Shown: positions 42,061-50,380 of the stretch, one piece after another
How the letters are laid out: each line of letters starts with the position of its first letter
Numbering within the stretch: position 1 is the stretch's first letter
DNA from: Paenibacillus foliorum
GTDB lineage: Bacteria; Bacillota; Bacilli; Paenibacillales; NBRC-103111
Assembly: GCF_013141765.1 (NCBI RefSeq)
Contig: NZ_WHOD01000101.1
Span: 62,001 to 126,000 of the forward strand
Reading direction: 5' to 3'
Length of the DNA: 64,000 bases
Program-made: the position numbers and the translations under genes
The notes under the pieces: generated by a model
The model's database searches: none
What the model saw: only the letters and a program-made list of their open reading frames with translations
What the model was told of the DNA's origin: nothing

Positions 42061-42078
42061 TATCTTAAATTAAAGATA
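42061..42078. promoter_or_regulatory. MarR/MhqR-type operator upstream of marR
   Basis: TATCTTAAATTAAAGATA: arms TATCTT/AAGATA around six A/T bases, 33 bases before the repressor start. Same arms as 41532-41547. Confidence 0.7.
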
Positions 42079-42186
42079 TATCATTTGCTCACCCATGTCA
42101 ATAGCAAATTCACTCAATAACAGCATAATTTCTGAAAATTCTTTTTGTGAGTACGGCAGAAGCGCCGTTCGACGAGCTTTAATACG

Positions 42187-42228
42187 CAAGAAAAGCTCAG
42201 TCAGCCGTAAACAGCAATGACTAAGCTT
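42187..42228 (-). terminator. terminator of the opuC-type operon
   Basis: AAGCT-C-AGTCA (42193-42203) pairs with TGACT-A-AGCTT (42218-42228); the odd pair becomes G-U in minus-strand RNA, and TTTTCTTG follows on that strand. Confidence 0.75.
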
Positions 42229-42242
42229 CCTTATACCGTACC

Positions 42243-42908
42243 TTACCCTGTTGTCCGCGAAAATACCTTCCACTTATTTTGTAATCTGCCCAGCCCTATA
42301 TCTGCTGCAATGGCGAGAAGCGCCGCAGGAATCGCCCCAGCATAAATCCGAACCGGATTTCTTAGATTAATCCCCGCGTAAATCTCTCTCCCCAACCCGT
42401 CTCCTCCAATTAAAGGAGCCATAGTAGCGACACCAATAGCTATAACTGCCGCTACGCGTAAGCCCGCCAGAAGAAAAGGAATCGACAACGGTAACTGAAC
42501 GTTCCACAAAAGCTGAACCGGGTTCATACCCATTCCTTTACCGGCATCCGTAATGCTGCGATCAACCTGCGTCAAGCCAACATAGGTGTTCCGTATGATA
42601 GGAAGTAAAGAATATAGAAATAGTCCAATGACTACGGTATAAAAGCCTAATCCAAACACTATCATCAAAATAGCCAATAACGCTATACTCGGAAATACCT
42701 GTATCACATTGGCGATCGACAAAATGATGGAGCTCCATCTCTCGTTCCTGGCGCTTATAATTCCAAGAGGTATGCCGATGAGGAGAGCCAGACCAATTCC
42801 ACATAACACCATGAGTATATGCTGCAAGGTCAGCTCCAGTAATTGTCCACTATGGTCAGACACGTACGTGATAAGCTGCATCAATAAGTTGGGATTTGTC
42901 GTTTCCAT
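42243..42908 (-). CDS. opuCD: osmoprotectant ABC transporter permease (OpuCD-like)
   Basis: 221 residues, about six membrane helices. Words typical of the glycine betaine/carnitine/choline permeases are ILMVLCGIGLALLIGIPLGI, NVIQVFPSIALLAILMIVFG, LLPIIRNTYVGLTQVDRSIT and DAGKGMGMNPVQLLWNVQLP. The last of these is the ATPase-docking loop. Fourth and last gene of an operon in the order ATPase, permease, binding protein, permease, the same as Bacillus opuC. It imports compatible solutes during osmotic stress. Confidence 0.92.
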   Translation of the reverse strand: METTNPNLLMQLITYVSDHSGQLLELTLQHILMVLCGIGLALLIGIPLGIISARNERWSSIILSIANVIQVFPSIALLAILMIVFGLGFYTVVIGLFLYSLLPIIRNTYVGLTQVDRSITDAGKGMGMNPVQLLWNVQLPLSIPFLLAGLRVAAVIAIGVATMAPLIGGDGLGREIYAGINLRNPVRIYAGAIPAALLAIAADIGLGRLQNKWKVFSRTTG

Positions 42909-42926
42909 CTTACACCCCCTCGTTTT

Positions 42927-43823
42927 TTACTTTAAAAGACCCGACTTCTTCAAAAATTCCACCGCTACATCCTTTTCGTTCTGCTTCTTTACATCAACCT
43001 CGTAGTTAAGGCCTATCATGGTTTCTGCATTTATTTTACCTACCAGCAGTTGAATCACATCATTGAGCTCAGGATGCTTCTGCAGCGTTTCCTTTCTTAC
43101 AACGGCTGAAGCGTCATAGGGAGGGAAAAACTGTTTGTCATCCTTCAATGTCTTCAACTCAAATTGCTTAATTCTTGCATCAGTGGAATAAGCGAGCACA
43201 ATATCCACCTTTTTATTCGACACTGCTTCATATACTAATCCGATTTCCATCGGAAGGGTTTGCCCAAAGGAGAGACCGCCGTAATGCTTAGTAAAAGCCT
43301 TGTAGCCGTCATTATCACGTTCCAACCAAGTTGTGTCCACACCAATTTTCATGTCCTTGGCTTTGTCTGTTAGATCGGAAATTTTTTCTAATTTGTACTG
43401 ATCAGCGAGCTCTTTGCGCACCGTAAATGCATAGGTGTTCTCAAAGCCATAGGGGTCAAACCATTTGAAATCCAGGCTCTTATCAAAACCCTCCTGCGCT
43501 TGCTGCAGTACTTTAGCTCGATCCTTAGTTTGTTCAATCTCAAAATATCCGTTAAAAATTTCACCTGAATATAAGGTCGCCATATCAAGCTCTTTGCTCT
43601 TCATGGCTTTAATAATGACTGGACTTGCAGCCAGATCGGGGACAAGTTGTACCTTCAAATCAGTACGGTCTTCCACCAATGCTTTGTACATTTCCGCGAT
43701 AATCTTAGGTTCTGTATACGTTTGGGCTCCTATTTTGATCGTATCTCCCTTACTGCAGCCCGCCAACAACACCGACATCGACAACACCAACATTCCAATC
43801 GTTCCTGTGATCCTTCTAATCAT
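42927..43823 (-). CDS. opuCC: osmoprotectant-binding lipoprotein (OpuCC-like)
   Basis: 298 residues with lipoprotein signal (LVLSMSVLLAGCSKGDTIKI, lipidated Cys 23). The OpuAC-type domain is visible from IGAQTYTEPKIIAEMYKALV, VPDLAASPVIIKAMKSKELD, and VSNKKVDIVLAYSTDARIKQ. It delivers glycine betaine, carnitine or choline to the two permeases. Full length. It lies 18 bases upstream of the last permease gene. Confidence 0.93.
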   Translation of the reverse strand: MIRRITGTIGMLVLSMSVLLAGCSKGDTIKIGAQTYTEPKIIAEMYKALVEDRTDLKVQLVPDLAASPVIIKAMKSKELDMATLYSGEIFNGYFEIEQTKDRAKVLQQAQEGFDKSLDFKWFDPYGFENTYAFTVRKELADQYKLEKISDLTDKAKDMKIGVDTTWLERDNDGYKAFTKHYGGLSFGQTLPMEIGLVYEAVSNKKVDIVLAYSTDARIKQFELKTLKDDKQFFPPYDASAVVRKETLQKHPELNDVIQLLVGKINAETMIGLNYEVDVKKQNEKDVAVEFLKKSGLLK

Positions 43824-43850
43824 GAACTCCTCCTATAATATCCGTATATT

Positions 43851-44534
43851 TTAAACCGTTGAAGGTAAACCTGTATTTATACGCTTCCTCTTCGGACCGA
43901 TTTTCTCCGTGAGGCTAAGCATATAGTCGGCCAATAAAGCGAGTACTATTGCGGCAATAGCCCCTGTAAAAATCAATTCCTGCTTATTCACTCCAATTCC
44001 TGAAAAAATCAGTACACCGAGCCCACCACCGCCAATTAGCGATGCCAATGTGGTCCAGCTGATGATATAGACCGTTGTAATGCGGATGCCTGATAAAATA
44101 TAGGGCAGTGCTATCGGTAATTGAATGAATGCCATCCTTTGAAAAGATCCATATCCCATACCTTTAGCAGCCTCCAGAATACTCCGGTCAGCGGATTCAA
44201 ATCCGGCATAGGTGTTTCTTAATAAAGGCAGCAAGGCATACAAGAATAGCGCGAAGATCGCAGGCTTCATGCCTACACCCATGATTGGGATCAACAGAGC
44301 TAATAGAGCCAAGCTTGGAATCGTTTGAAACAAATTGGCCAGACCGAATATGCATGATTTGATGAACCGATTTTGAGTATTAGCCAAAGCAACTCCTAAA
44401 GGAATCGCAACCAAGCTCCCCAGAATGACAGCGATAGCCGAAATCCACAAATGCTCTAATGCTGCCGCACCTATATCCGGGTACCGATCTGCCAAAAATT
44501 CCGTATAGCTAGCCCACCAAGATTTATCCGACAT
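43851..44534 (-). CDS. opuCB: osmoprotectant ABC transporter permease (OpuCB-like)
   Basis: 227 residues from the ATG at 44534 (MSDKSWWASYTEFLADRYPD), chosen because GGGGGTG lies 6-7 nt upstream and the start overlaps the ATPase gene by 11 bases; a longer frame reaches 44591. Six membrane helices. NLFQTIPSLALLALLIPIMG and LEAAKGMGYGSFQRMAFIQL mark the permease and its ATPase contact. Paralogous to the second permease of the operon. Confidence 0.92.
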   Translation of the reverse strand: MSDKSWWASYTEFLADRYPDIGAAALEHLWISAIAVILGSLVAIPLGVALANTQNRFIKSCIFGLANLFQTIPSLALLALLIPIMGVGMKPAIFALFLYALLPLLRNTYAGFESADRSILEAAKGMGYGSFQRMAFIQLPIALPYILSGIRITTVYIISWTTLASLIGGGGLGVLIFSGIGVNKQELIFTGAIAAIVLALLADYMLSLTEKIGPKRKRINTGLPSTV

Positions 44535-45684
44535 CAGCGACACCCCCTGCATTGGACATGGACATATACAGCTCAGCCATATGCCTAACAACGGTGCCTC
44601 TAGTAATCAGACCAATAAACCTATTCCTCTCACCCAATACAGGTATATTCGACAGCTGATGCTTGTTCATCAATTGAAGAGCTAATATTAGAGGAGTCCC
44701 TGTTGAAACAGAATGCTCCACAGGCTTCATTACATCTGCAACCGTTTGACCTTCCCCGTCATACTGAGCAAGAACCCCATACACGGAGACAACACCTTTC
44801 AGAACACTCTGAGCATCTACGATAAACAATGAATCCACCCTGCGTTTTTCCATGATTTGAATCGCTTCAGCGAGTCCTCTTGTAGGTAACGCCGTAGCCG
44901 GGCTTTCTACCATAACATCATCCACCCTCGGCATTTCATCTGGGAGCATGCCTTGCTGCAGCCGTTTTTGACCAATAAAGTTTTTGACAAAATCATCTGC
45001 AGGATGTCTTAATATTTGCTCCGGCTTCCCCTGTTGGACCACATGCCCATCCTTCATAAGGACAATCGTATCCGCAATTCGAATCGCTTCATCCATGTCA
45101 TGGGTGACAAAAATAATCGTTTTCTTCAACTCCTGCTGCAATCGGACGAGTTCATCCTGCAGCTGTTCACGGCTAATGGGATCAAGTGCGCTAAAAGGCT
45201 CATCCATCAAGATGATATCGGGATCAGCAGCCATAGCACGAATTACGCCGACACGCTGCTGTTGACCTCCGCTAAGTTCGGAAGGATATCTAGTCCCGAA
45301 TACTTCAGGGGGCATATTGACTAAACGAAGAAGTTCGTCCACCCTTGCATCTGTTCGGGATTTATCCCATTTTAACAAGGCTGGAACGACAGCCACATTT
45401 TTGGCTATCGTCATGTGGGGGAATAAACCGATGTTCTGTATGACATAACCAATCTTCCTTCGAAGCTCTACCGGATTCATTTCCATAATGCTCCGGCCTT
45501 CGATGAGGATACTTCCATCTGTAGGTTCAATCAATCGGTTGACCAGCTTCATGGTTGTAGTTTTTCCGCAGCCGCTAGGTCCGATAAGAACAGTGATCTC
45601 TCCTTTCTTAAAATGTAAGTTCACATTGTTCAAAGCCTTAAAACCATCGTCATAGACTTTGTTAACTCCCGTCATTTGAATCAT
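44524..45684 (-). CDS. opuCA: osmoprotectant ABC transporter ATP-binding protein with CBS domains (OpuCA-like)
   Basis: 386 residues from the ATG at 45684. Walker A GPSGCGKTTTMKL, signature LSGGQQQRVGV, Walker B IILMDEPFSALDP and H-switch FVTHDMDEAI are intact. The C-terminal 130 residues hold two CBS domains (GLAEAIQIMEKRRVDSLFIV; ILALQLMNKHQLSNIPVLGE), which in this family gate transport in response to ionic strength. First gene of the opuC-type operon. Confidence 0.95.
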   Translation of the reverse strand: MIQMTGVNKVYDDGFKALNNVNLHFKKGEITVLIGPSGCGKTTTMKLVNRLIEPTDGSILIEGRSIMEMNPVELRRKIGYVIQNIGLFPHMTIAKNVAVVPALLKWDKSRTDARVDELLRLVNMPPEVFGTRYPSELSGGQQQRVGVIRAMAADPDIILMDEPFSALDPISREQLQDELVRLQQELKKTIIFVTHDMDEAIRIADTIVLMKDGHVVQQGKPEQILRHPADDFVKNFIGQKRLQQGMLPDEMPRVDDVMVESPATALPTRGLAEAIQIMEKRRVDSLFIVDAQSVLKGVVSVYGVLAQYDGEGQTVADVMKPVEHSVSTGTPLILALQLMNKHQLSNIPVLGERNRFIGLITRGTVVRHMAELYMSMSNAGGVADVG

Positions 45685-45724
45685 GAGGAGCACTCACCTT
45701 TCTTTCTGTTGGGATGTTTTCAAT

Positions 45725-46588
45725 TTACTGCAGCTCTGCGTAGTACTGGTAAGAGGTAAGGAACGATTTATGGCCTGCCCAACGCTTAAGAAGCAGAATT
45801 GGCGTGCCCTTGACAGCCAGTCTGCGGCAGTACGTGTTCCGTAAATCATGACAGCTTACTTCAAAGCCGAGCTTCTCTGAATAACCTTCTATGACAAATT
45901 GCACGGCGCGTGGCTGCATGGAGCCTGAACGCTCCGTGACAAACAGAAGCGCGCTATTGTTATACGTTTCTTTGTTAGCCAGTCTTCGCTGCTCAATCCA
46001 TTCCATCAAGCGGATCCGTGTCTGCTCTTGGATAGGCACCCGTCTTATTTCTTCTCCTTTTTGATATACAACCAGTTCATCCTCTACTACCGATTGGAGC
46101 CGCAATTCCGATACCTCTTCCAATCTAAGTCCCGCAAACAGAAGTACATGAATTAACGCTAAATTACGACTTCGTTTAAATGGGTTTCTCTCCTGCTCTG
46201 CCAACTCCAGTAAACGCATCTTTTCTACATCGGATAACCATTTGGGAAGCTCGCTCTTTTTCGGCGTGAAATAACGTGCACTCGCCGCCGGATTCTCCTT
46301 TACTAAGCCCTGCTCTCCAGCCCATTTAAAGAAGGAGGCGAGAATCGAGACATATTTGTTAATTGTGGACAGCCGTTTCCCTTGAATATACAGCTCATCC
46401 CGGCTTGCGAATATATCCTCTTGAACTACTGAGGTTATTGATTTATTCGTTCGCTGCAGCCAGTTGATGAAATGGCTGATTTCAATTGTGTACAGCTTCA
46501 CTGTGCTTTCTTCCTTGCCTTTTTCCCGAAGATATTGGGTAAACGGCTTAATCCACTGCTCCGAATCTTGCTTTTTCTCGCCTTCCAT
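45725..46588 (-). CDS. orphan tyrosine recombinase (XerC/D-like)
   Basis: 287 residues. SAM-like N-terminal DNA-binding domain (FTQYLREKGKEESTVKLYTI; LSTINKYVSILASFFKWAGE). Catalytic Arg in FAGLRLEEVSEL, HxxR in CHDLRNTYCRRL, His/Trp region in LKRWAGHKSFL, nucleophile Tyr in TSYQYYAELQ at the very C-terminus. The active site is complete. No phage or transposon genes are adjacent. Three 17-bp direct repeats lie upstream. It could be a host or integron-like recombinase, or the last piece of an excised element. Confidence 0.9.
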   Translation of the reverse strand: MEGEKKQDSEQWIKPFTQYLREKGKEESTVKLYTIEISHFINWLQRTNKSITSVVQEDIFASRDELYIQGKRLSTINKYVSILASFFKWAGEQGLVKENPAASARYFTPKKSELPKWLSDVEKMRLLELAEQERNPFKRSRNLALIHVLLFAGLRLEEVSELRLQSVVEDELVVYQKGEEIRRVPIQEQTRIRLMEWIEQRRLANKETYNNSALLFVTERSGSMQPRAVQFVIEGYSEKLGFEVSCHDLRNTYCRRLAVKGTPILLLKRWAGHKSFLTSYQYYAELQ

Positions 46589-46626
46589 GGTTGTTCTTAG
46601 CTCCGTTAATCAGTATGGTTGTTATT

Positions 46627-46677
46627 ATTTTATGATGTATATAATTTTATGATGTATTAAATTATATGATGAATAGT
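46627..46677. repeat. three tandem 17-bp repeats upstream of the recombinase
   Basis: Units start at 46627, 46644 and 46661 with exact 17-base spacing: ATTTTATGATGTATATA, ATTTTATGATGTATTAA, ATTATATGATGAATAGT. They lie 40-90 bases before the recombinase start, in its promoter region, so they could be binding sites for the recombinase or its regulator. Confidence 0.75.
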
Positions 46678-46811
46678 GTAACATAGACCGGTTTATGTAT
46701 CACCTGCGGCATACCACCATATTCCGTGATTAATCAGACTTTACTTGACTCAAGACTTAGAAATGCTTGGTTATTCTCCCCTTTACAGCCAATTACTATC
46801 AGCGTTCATGC

Positions 46812-46852
46812 AAAAAAGGCTCTCGTCACGATGACCAGAGCCTTTTCTTTTT
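46812..46852 (-). terminator. terminator left behind by a lost gene
   Basis: AAAAGGCTCT (46814-46823) and AGAGCCTTTT (46837-46846) form a perfect 10-bp stem with T-rich tracts both ways. The only reading frame ending just before it is a 20-codon remnant at 46860-46922 on the minus strand. Confidence 0.75.
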
Positions 46853-46859
46853 ACATCTA

Positions 46860-46922
46860 TTAAGATTGAGATTGCCACACAGAAGCCAGCTTCTGCTCGT
46901 TAATGCTCAGTTCGTATATTCC
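46860..46922 (-). pseudogene. 3'-terminal remnant of a lost gene
   Basis: A protein-like tail GIYELSINEQKLASVWQSQS ends in TAA eight bases before a strong terminator; upstream the frame closes with a TAG at 46923-46925 and no start or ribosome site exists. It reads as the C-terminus of a decayed minus-strand gene whose body was lost. Family not identifiable. Low confidence because of length. Confidence 0.4.
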
Positions 46923-46985
46923 CTAATGTTATCCCAGGGTGTATGATCTTGTTATCGCTGCATTTCAGTAAGAGGAGAGTTCAGC

Positions 46986-47915
46986 ATGAGAAACAAAGGG
47001 GTTATTATGGTTTTGACCGCTGCCACCTGCTGGGGGTTATCCGGTATCGCAGCGCAGTTATTTTTCCAACATTTCATAGCAACACCAGGCTTGTTAGTGG
47101 CCATTCGCTTATTATCTGCCGGCATTATTATGATCCTGATGCAGTGTTTATTTAAGGGAACTGCAAGTGCCTTTTCTATATGGTCTGATAAAAAGGACAG
47201 GTTGACCTTGCTTATATTCGGTTTGATCGGAATGCTAGGCATTCAATACACCTTTTTCGCAGCCATTCACTATGGGAATGCAGCTACTGCCACCTTGCTC
47301 CAATATCTTGGGCCTGTATTTATCATCGTCTTTGTTTCTTTGCACTTGAAGAAGATGCCTGGGGTCAAAGAGCTGACAGCATTCCTATTAGCGCTTATAG
47401 GTATCTTCTTCATGACCACAAGCGGCTCTCTAAATTCCCTTTCCATTACAATTGAAGCGTTAGTTTGGGGGATTTTATCCGCATTGGCCTCGGCATTCTA
47501 TACCTTGTATCCTAGAAAACTGCTGGCCGCTTGGGGGGCGGTTCCCGTCGTTGGCTGGAGCATGGTTATTGGAGGAATAGGACTCAGCTTATTTAGTCCT
47601 CCCTGGTATTTTGATTGGAATCAGGGATCCTTATACTTATTTTCATTGCTCCTGTTTATTGTAATAGTCGGAACTATCATCCCATTCTATTTGTTTCTGG
47701 ATAGCCTTCGATTTGTAACGGCTGCTCGGGCAAGTATCCTCAGCAGCGCTGAGCCTTTGACTGCCGTGCTTGTGGGCACTGTGTTCCTGCGTACACCAAT
47801 GGACATGATACAGCTCCTTGGAAGCTTTTGCATCATTGTTGCAGTCATCGTATTAACGTTTCAACCAGCGAATAAAGGAAGGGATAGCAGCAAAAAGCAA
47901 CCCATTTCAGGCTAA
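46986..47915 (+). CDS. EamA-family (DMT) transporter
   Basis: 309 residues, ten membrane helices in two EamA repeats: VLTAATCWGLSGIAAQLFFQ with NAATATLLQYLGPVFIIVFV, and LVWGILSALASAFYTLYPRK with AARASILSSAEPLTAVLVGT. Drug/metabolite transporter superfamily; exports amino acids or other metabolites in known cases, substrate here unknown. AGAGGAGAG precedes the ATG. The 3' end is convergent with an MFS gene with only 16 bases between and no clear terminator. Confidence 0.92.
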   Translation: MRNKGVIMVLTAATCWGLSGIAAQLFFQHFIATPGLLVAIRLLSAGIIMILMQCLFKGTASAFSIWSDKKDRLTLLIFGLIGMLGIQYTFFAAIHYGNAATATLLQYLGPVFIIVFVSLHLKKMPGVKELTAFLLALIGIFFMTTSGSLNSLSITIEALVWGILSALASAFYTLYPRKLLAAWGAVPVVGWSMVIGGIGLSLFSPPWYFDWNQGSLYLFSLLLFIVIVGTIIPFYLFLDSLRFVTAARASILSSAEPLTAVLVGTVFLRTPMDMIQLLGSFCIIVAVIVLTFQPANKGRDSSKKQPISG

Positions 47916-47931
47916 TATTGCGTGAACACGT

Positions 47932-49149
47932 TTATTTAACCAGCGATTCCTGTTTGTTGTTAACTACATGGTGTGTTTTTTGAAAAAGCGGAACTAAAAG
48001 CAGCATACCTATCAAAAACAAGAGTCCACTGATGGAATAAATCGTAAATAGAGAAAAAGCATCCTTCAGGTAGCCGGACAAAGACATTCCGATTACCATC
48101 AGTCCCATAAATATCGGTGTAATGGCCCCTCCAACCCTGCCAACAAACGCAGCTTCTGTATTTCTCATAATAAGAGTCTGAATGCCAATATGAACGCAAG
48201 GATTAAATAATCCATTCAGCACCTGCAAAATAAGCGTTAGCGTTACACTCGTGGACCAGCCGACCCCAACCGTGCAAAGGGCACTGACAAGTAAACCCGT
48301 CGCAAGCAAGGTTTGCGGCTTCACCTTCTTGGCAATTCCCATAACAATGCCTCCACCGATGAACATAGCGGCGCCATTAGCCATCAGAAGCCATTGCAAA
48401 AACTGCTTATCCTGTCCTAAATTTTCAATAGCAATAAACAACGATAATGGTTGGATTAAACCAACTCCAAATCCTACAACGGCAAAGGTAGCACCCAATG
48501 TTCGGAGTACACGGTTGGACCACAGGTACCGAATCCCATCTGTCAGATCTTGTTTAAAATTGTGAGTCTGTGCGATGTTTGACGCTTCAGAGTCTTGAGG
48601 AAGCAGCATTAGTACAATTGCAGATCCAAAGAACATCACACCTGTTATAGCTAGCGAGATCTCGATCCCATACTGTTGATAGACAATAGTACCCAGGATC
48701 GGTCCGATGACCATAAATACAGCGATTAGGGATTGAAACATGGCCATGACTCCTTGCAGCTTCTCATCGGGCACATGCTGCTTGAACAGCTTCATAGCCG
48801 AAGGCTGAGAGAACTGTGAAAGAACAGCAGAAATCAACGTGCCCAGTAGTAAGGAATACCAAGATCCATACATAAGGGAAATCAATACTACAAATACTGA
48901 TAGGGCCGATAGCAGATCACACCAAACCATCGTACGTTTCGGCTTCCATCGATCAGCGAATGTCCCCCCGATAATACCAAAAATAAAGATCGGCGCAAAT
49001 TCAGCGACAGAAATGAGCGACACATATTGCGGGTCGTTGTTGGTCAAATCGGTTACGTACAAAAGGATTGCAAAGTTTCTTATCCAAATCCCCAGCTGTA
49101 AGAGCACTCGGGACAAAATGATCGTTCTAACATATCGATTGTTCAACAA
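47932..49149 (-). CDS. MFS efflux transporter (macrolide-efflux-like)
   Basis: 405 residues, 12 membrane helices. The MFS loop is GGTFADRWKPKRTMVWCDLL. Overall layout (FSQPSAMKLFKQHVPDEKLQ; IGIQTLIMRNTEAAFVGRVG) matches the MefA/YfmO-like efflux group (MFS_3). The start is TTG at 49149 (or the next codon, also TTG), downstream of AAAGGAAG. Drug substrate not predictable. Confidence 0.9.
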   Translation of the reverse strand: MLNNRYVRTIILSRVLLQLGIWIRNFAILLYVTDLTNNDPQYVSLISVAEFAPIFIFGIIGGTFADRWKPKRTMVWCDLLSALSVFVVLISLMYGSWYSLLLGTLISAVLSQFSQPSAMKLFKQHVPDEKLQGVMAMFQSLIAVFMVIGPILGTIVYQQYGIEISLAITGVMFFGSAIVLMLLPQDSEASNIAQTHNFKQDLTDGIRYLWSNRVLRTLGATFAVVGFGVGLIQPLSLFIAIENLGQDKQFLQWLLMANGAAMFIGGGIVMGIAKKVKPQTLLATGLLVSALCTVGVGWSTSVTLTLILQVLNGLFNPCVHIGIQTLIMRNTEAAFVGRVGGAITPIFMGLMVIGMSLSGYLKDAFSLFTIYSISGLLFLIGMLLLVPLFQKTHHVVNNKQESLVK

Positions 49150-49198
49150 AACAATAACTTCCTTTCATATTATTAGACTAAGGCTAAGGCTACGCCCC

Positions 49199-49606
49199 CT
49201 ATCCTGCGGACTGTCCTATATCCAAGGTTTTTTTATGATATCCGCGGTCTCCGTATGGCTGTAGCTCCTCCAGCCACATTTGCTCCATTTCCTCCAACTC
49301 AATTTTATATTTCTTCAATTCATCGAAGCTTTGCAGAACTTCTTCGCGCGGCTTGATTTGTTCGAGAATCTCGAATAAAAAGCTGTCTCCGCCAAACTCT
49401 TTCCATTCCCGCTCCAACTCTTTATTGGAGTGCCCACCCATTTGTAAGAAGAATTGATGTCGATTAAACATCCCGTTCAAATCCATACTGCTTCCAATCA
49501 ATAATTTCCCATTCACCTTATTTTTTATTTGATAGATCCCCATAGGTCGATGAGTCTGCACATAATTCTTTGCAATTTCTTTGCGTTTTTGTTTTTGCTC
49601 GTTCAT
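49199..49606 (-). CDS. GIY-YIG nuclease family protein
   Basis: 135 residues. The GIY...LIG pair is visible in MGIYQIKNKVNGKLLIGSSM, followed by FNRHQFFLQMGGHSNKELER. The second motif is LIG instead of YIG, and downstream catalytic Glu candidates are less clear, so activity is uncertain. This small group is common in Bacillota with unknown function. AAGGAGAG precedes the ATG. Codons are more AT-rich than those of its neighbours and the following 120 bases are extremely AT-rich. Confidence 0.85.
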   Translation of the reverse strand: MNEQKQKRKEIAKNYVQTHRPMGIYQIKNKVNGKLLIGSSMDLNGMFNRHQFFLQMGGHSNKELEREWKEFGGDSFLFEILEQIKPREEVLQSFDELKKYKIELEEMEQMWLEELQPYGDRGYHKKTLDIGQSAG

Positions 49607-49741
49607 GTCGCTCTCTCCTTATATTTTATTTAAGTAGATGTTTTTGTATTTTGTTTATTAATATATAGATATTGTATTTAATTATCTATAATAAATCAAG
49701 TTTTTTTATTTTACATATATCACCTTATTACGAAAGAACAC

Positions 49742-49772
49742 ATGAATAAAAACCTGAGGGGATGCCTCAGGT
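49742..49772 (-). terminator. minus-strand terminator with no intact gene upstream
   Basis: ACCTGAGG (49752-49759) pairs with CCTCAGGT (49765-49772); on the minus strand TTTTTATT follows. The gene that used it is probably the degraded frame at 49800-50066. Confidence 0.7.
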
Positions 49773-49799
49773 CCTTGTCTACTCCCATACGTTCCTGCG

Positions 49800-50066
49800 T
49801 TAGGAGGAATCACGTATGAAATTACGGCTGCTGTTGTTGAAGTCGTGTTCCTTTGAATGAGAAGCTTGCATTCCTCCCCTATTCTGCCCCTTTTTCCGCC
49901 TCTGTTCCGCCTCTGGTCTGCCCCTTTTTCCAACTCTGTTCCGACTCTGCTTGCTCTCCCATTTAGAGAAATCAAGGTAACGGTTCGCAGTATTAATAAA
50001 GTTATAACGGGTAGCTTCGCTCACCCCAAAACATGTAAATTCTGGCTTACAGATCAAAAAAGGCAA
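49800..50066 (-). pseudogene. degraded gene region with low-complexity repeat
   Basis: An 88-codon frame without a normal start (a TTG inside an upstream terminator) encodes FGVSEATRYNFINTANRYLD followed by a basic low-complexity run (SKQSRNRVGKRGRPEAEQRR). The DNA of that run (49876-49950) is a tandem repeat of units like CGGAACAGAG and GGAAAAAGGGGCAGA. The first part looks like a helix-turn-helix of a DNA-binding protein. I read it as a fragment of a broken gene, perhaps altered by repeat expansion. Confidence 0.35.
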
Positions 50067-50103
50067 GAAATTCGGTGGATTTCCCCCCAGAACTTCTTGC
50101 CTT
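50054..50103 (-). terminator. terminator of the SLH-protein remnant
   Basis: GGCAAGAA (50061-50068) pairs with TTCTTGCC (50093-50100) around a GC-rich loop; TTTTTT follows on the minus strand. It lies 20 bases past the stop of the SLH remnant. Confidence 0.75.
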
Positions 50104-50119
50104 CTTGCCCTTATTCCTA

Positions 50120-50299
50120 TTAATTCTTTGGATTCATACTTATGATTCTGTAAAGCAGCACGGCTGCCTCCGCTCTAGATGCACTGTTATGTGGGTTCAG
50201 ATAGGAACCCGCACCTTCCACGATCCCTGCATTGACCATGAAAGCAATACTTTCAGCAGCATATGGAGCAATATCCGCTTTATCAGAAAATTGATCCAA
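50120..50299 (-). pseudogene. truncated S-layer-homology protein, only the last SLH domain left
   Basis: The frame encodes FSDKADIAPYAAESIAFMVN, GIVEGAGSYLNPHNSASRAE and AAVLLYRIISM, an SLH domain ending at the normal C-terminal position of such proteins. There is no start codon with a ribosome site: the frame opens in the T-run of the terminator of the response-regulator gene. The 5' body of a surface protein gene has been deleted, joining its tail directly behind the sugar module. Confidence 0.8.
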
Positions 50300-50323
50300 A
50301 AAAAATAAGCGCAGCAGCGCTCA
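50296..50323 (-). terminator. terminator of the module 2 kinase-regulator transcript
   Basis: AGCGC (50308-50312) and GCGCT (50317-50321) form a 5-bp stem with a 4-nt loop; TATTTTTTTT follows on the minus strand. It is 58 bases past the response-regulator stop. Confidence 0.75.
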
Positions 50324-50380
50324 TTCTCAGGCTTCATCTACACTTCACTGTGTACTTAAGTACTAACACGAACTTCAGTA

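Noticed and set aside
45725..46588. Prophage or integrative element marked by the recombinase
   Set aside because: No phage, conjugation, toxin or tRNA-att features occur on either side; flanking genes are ordinary transporters.
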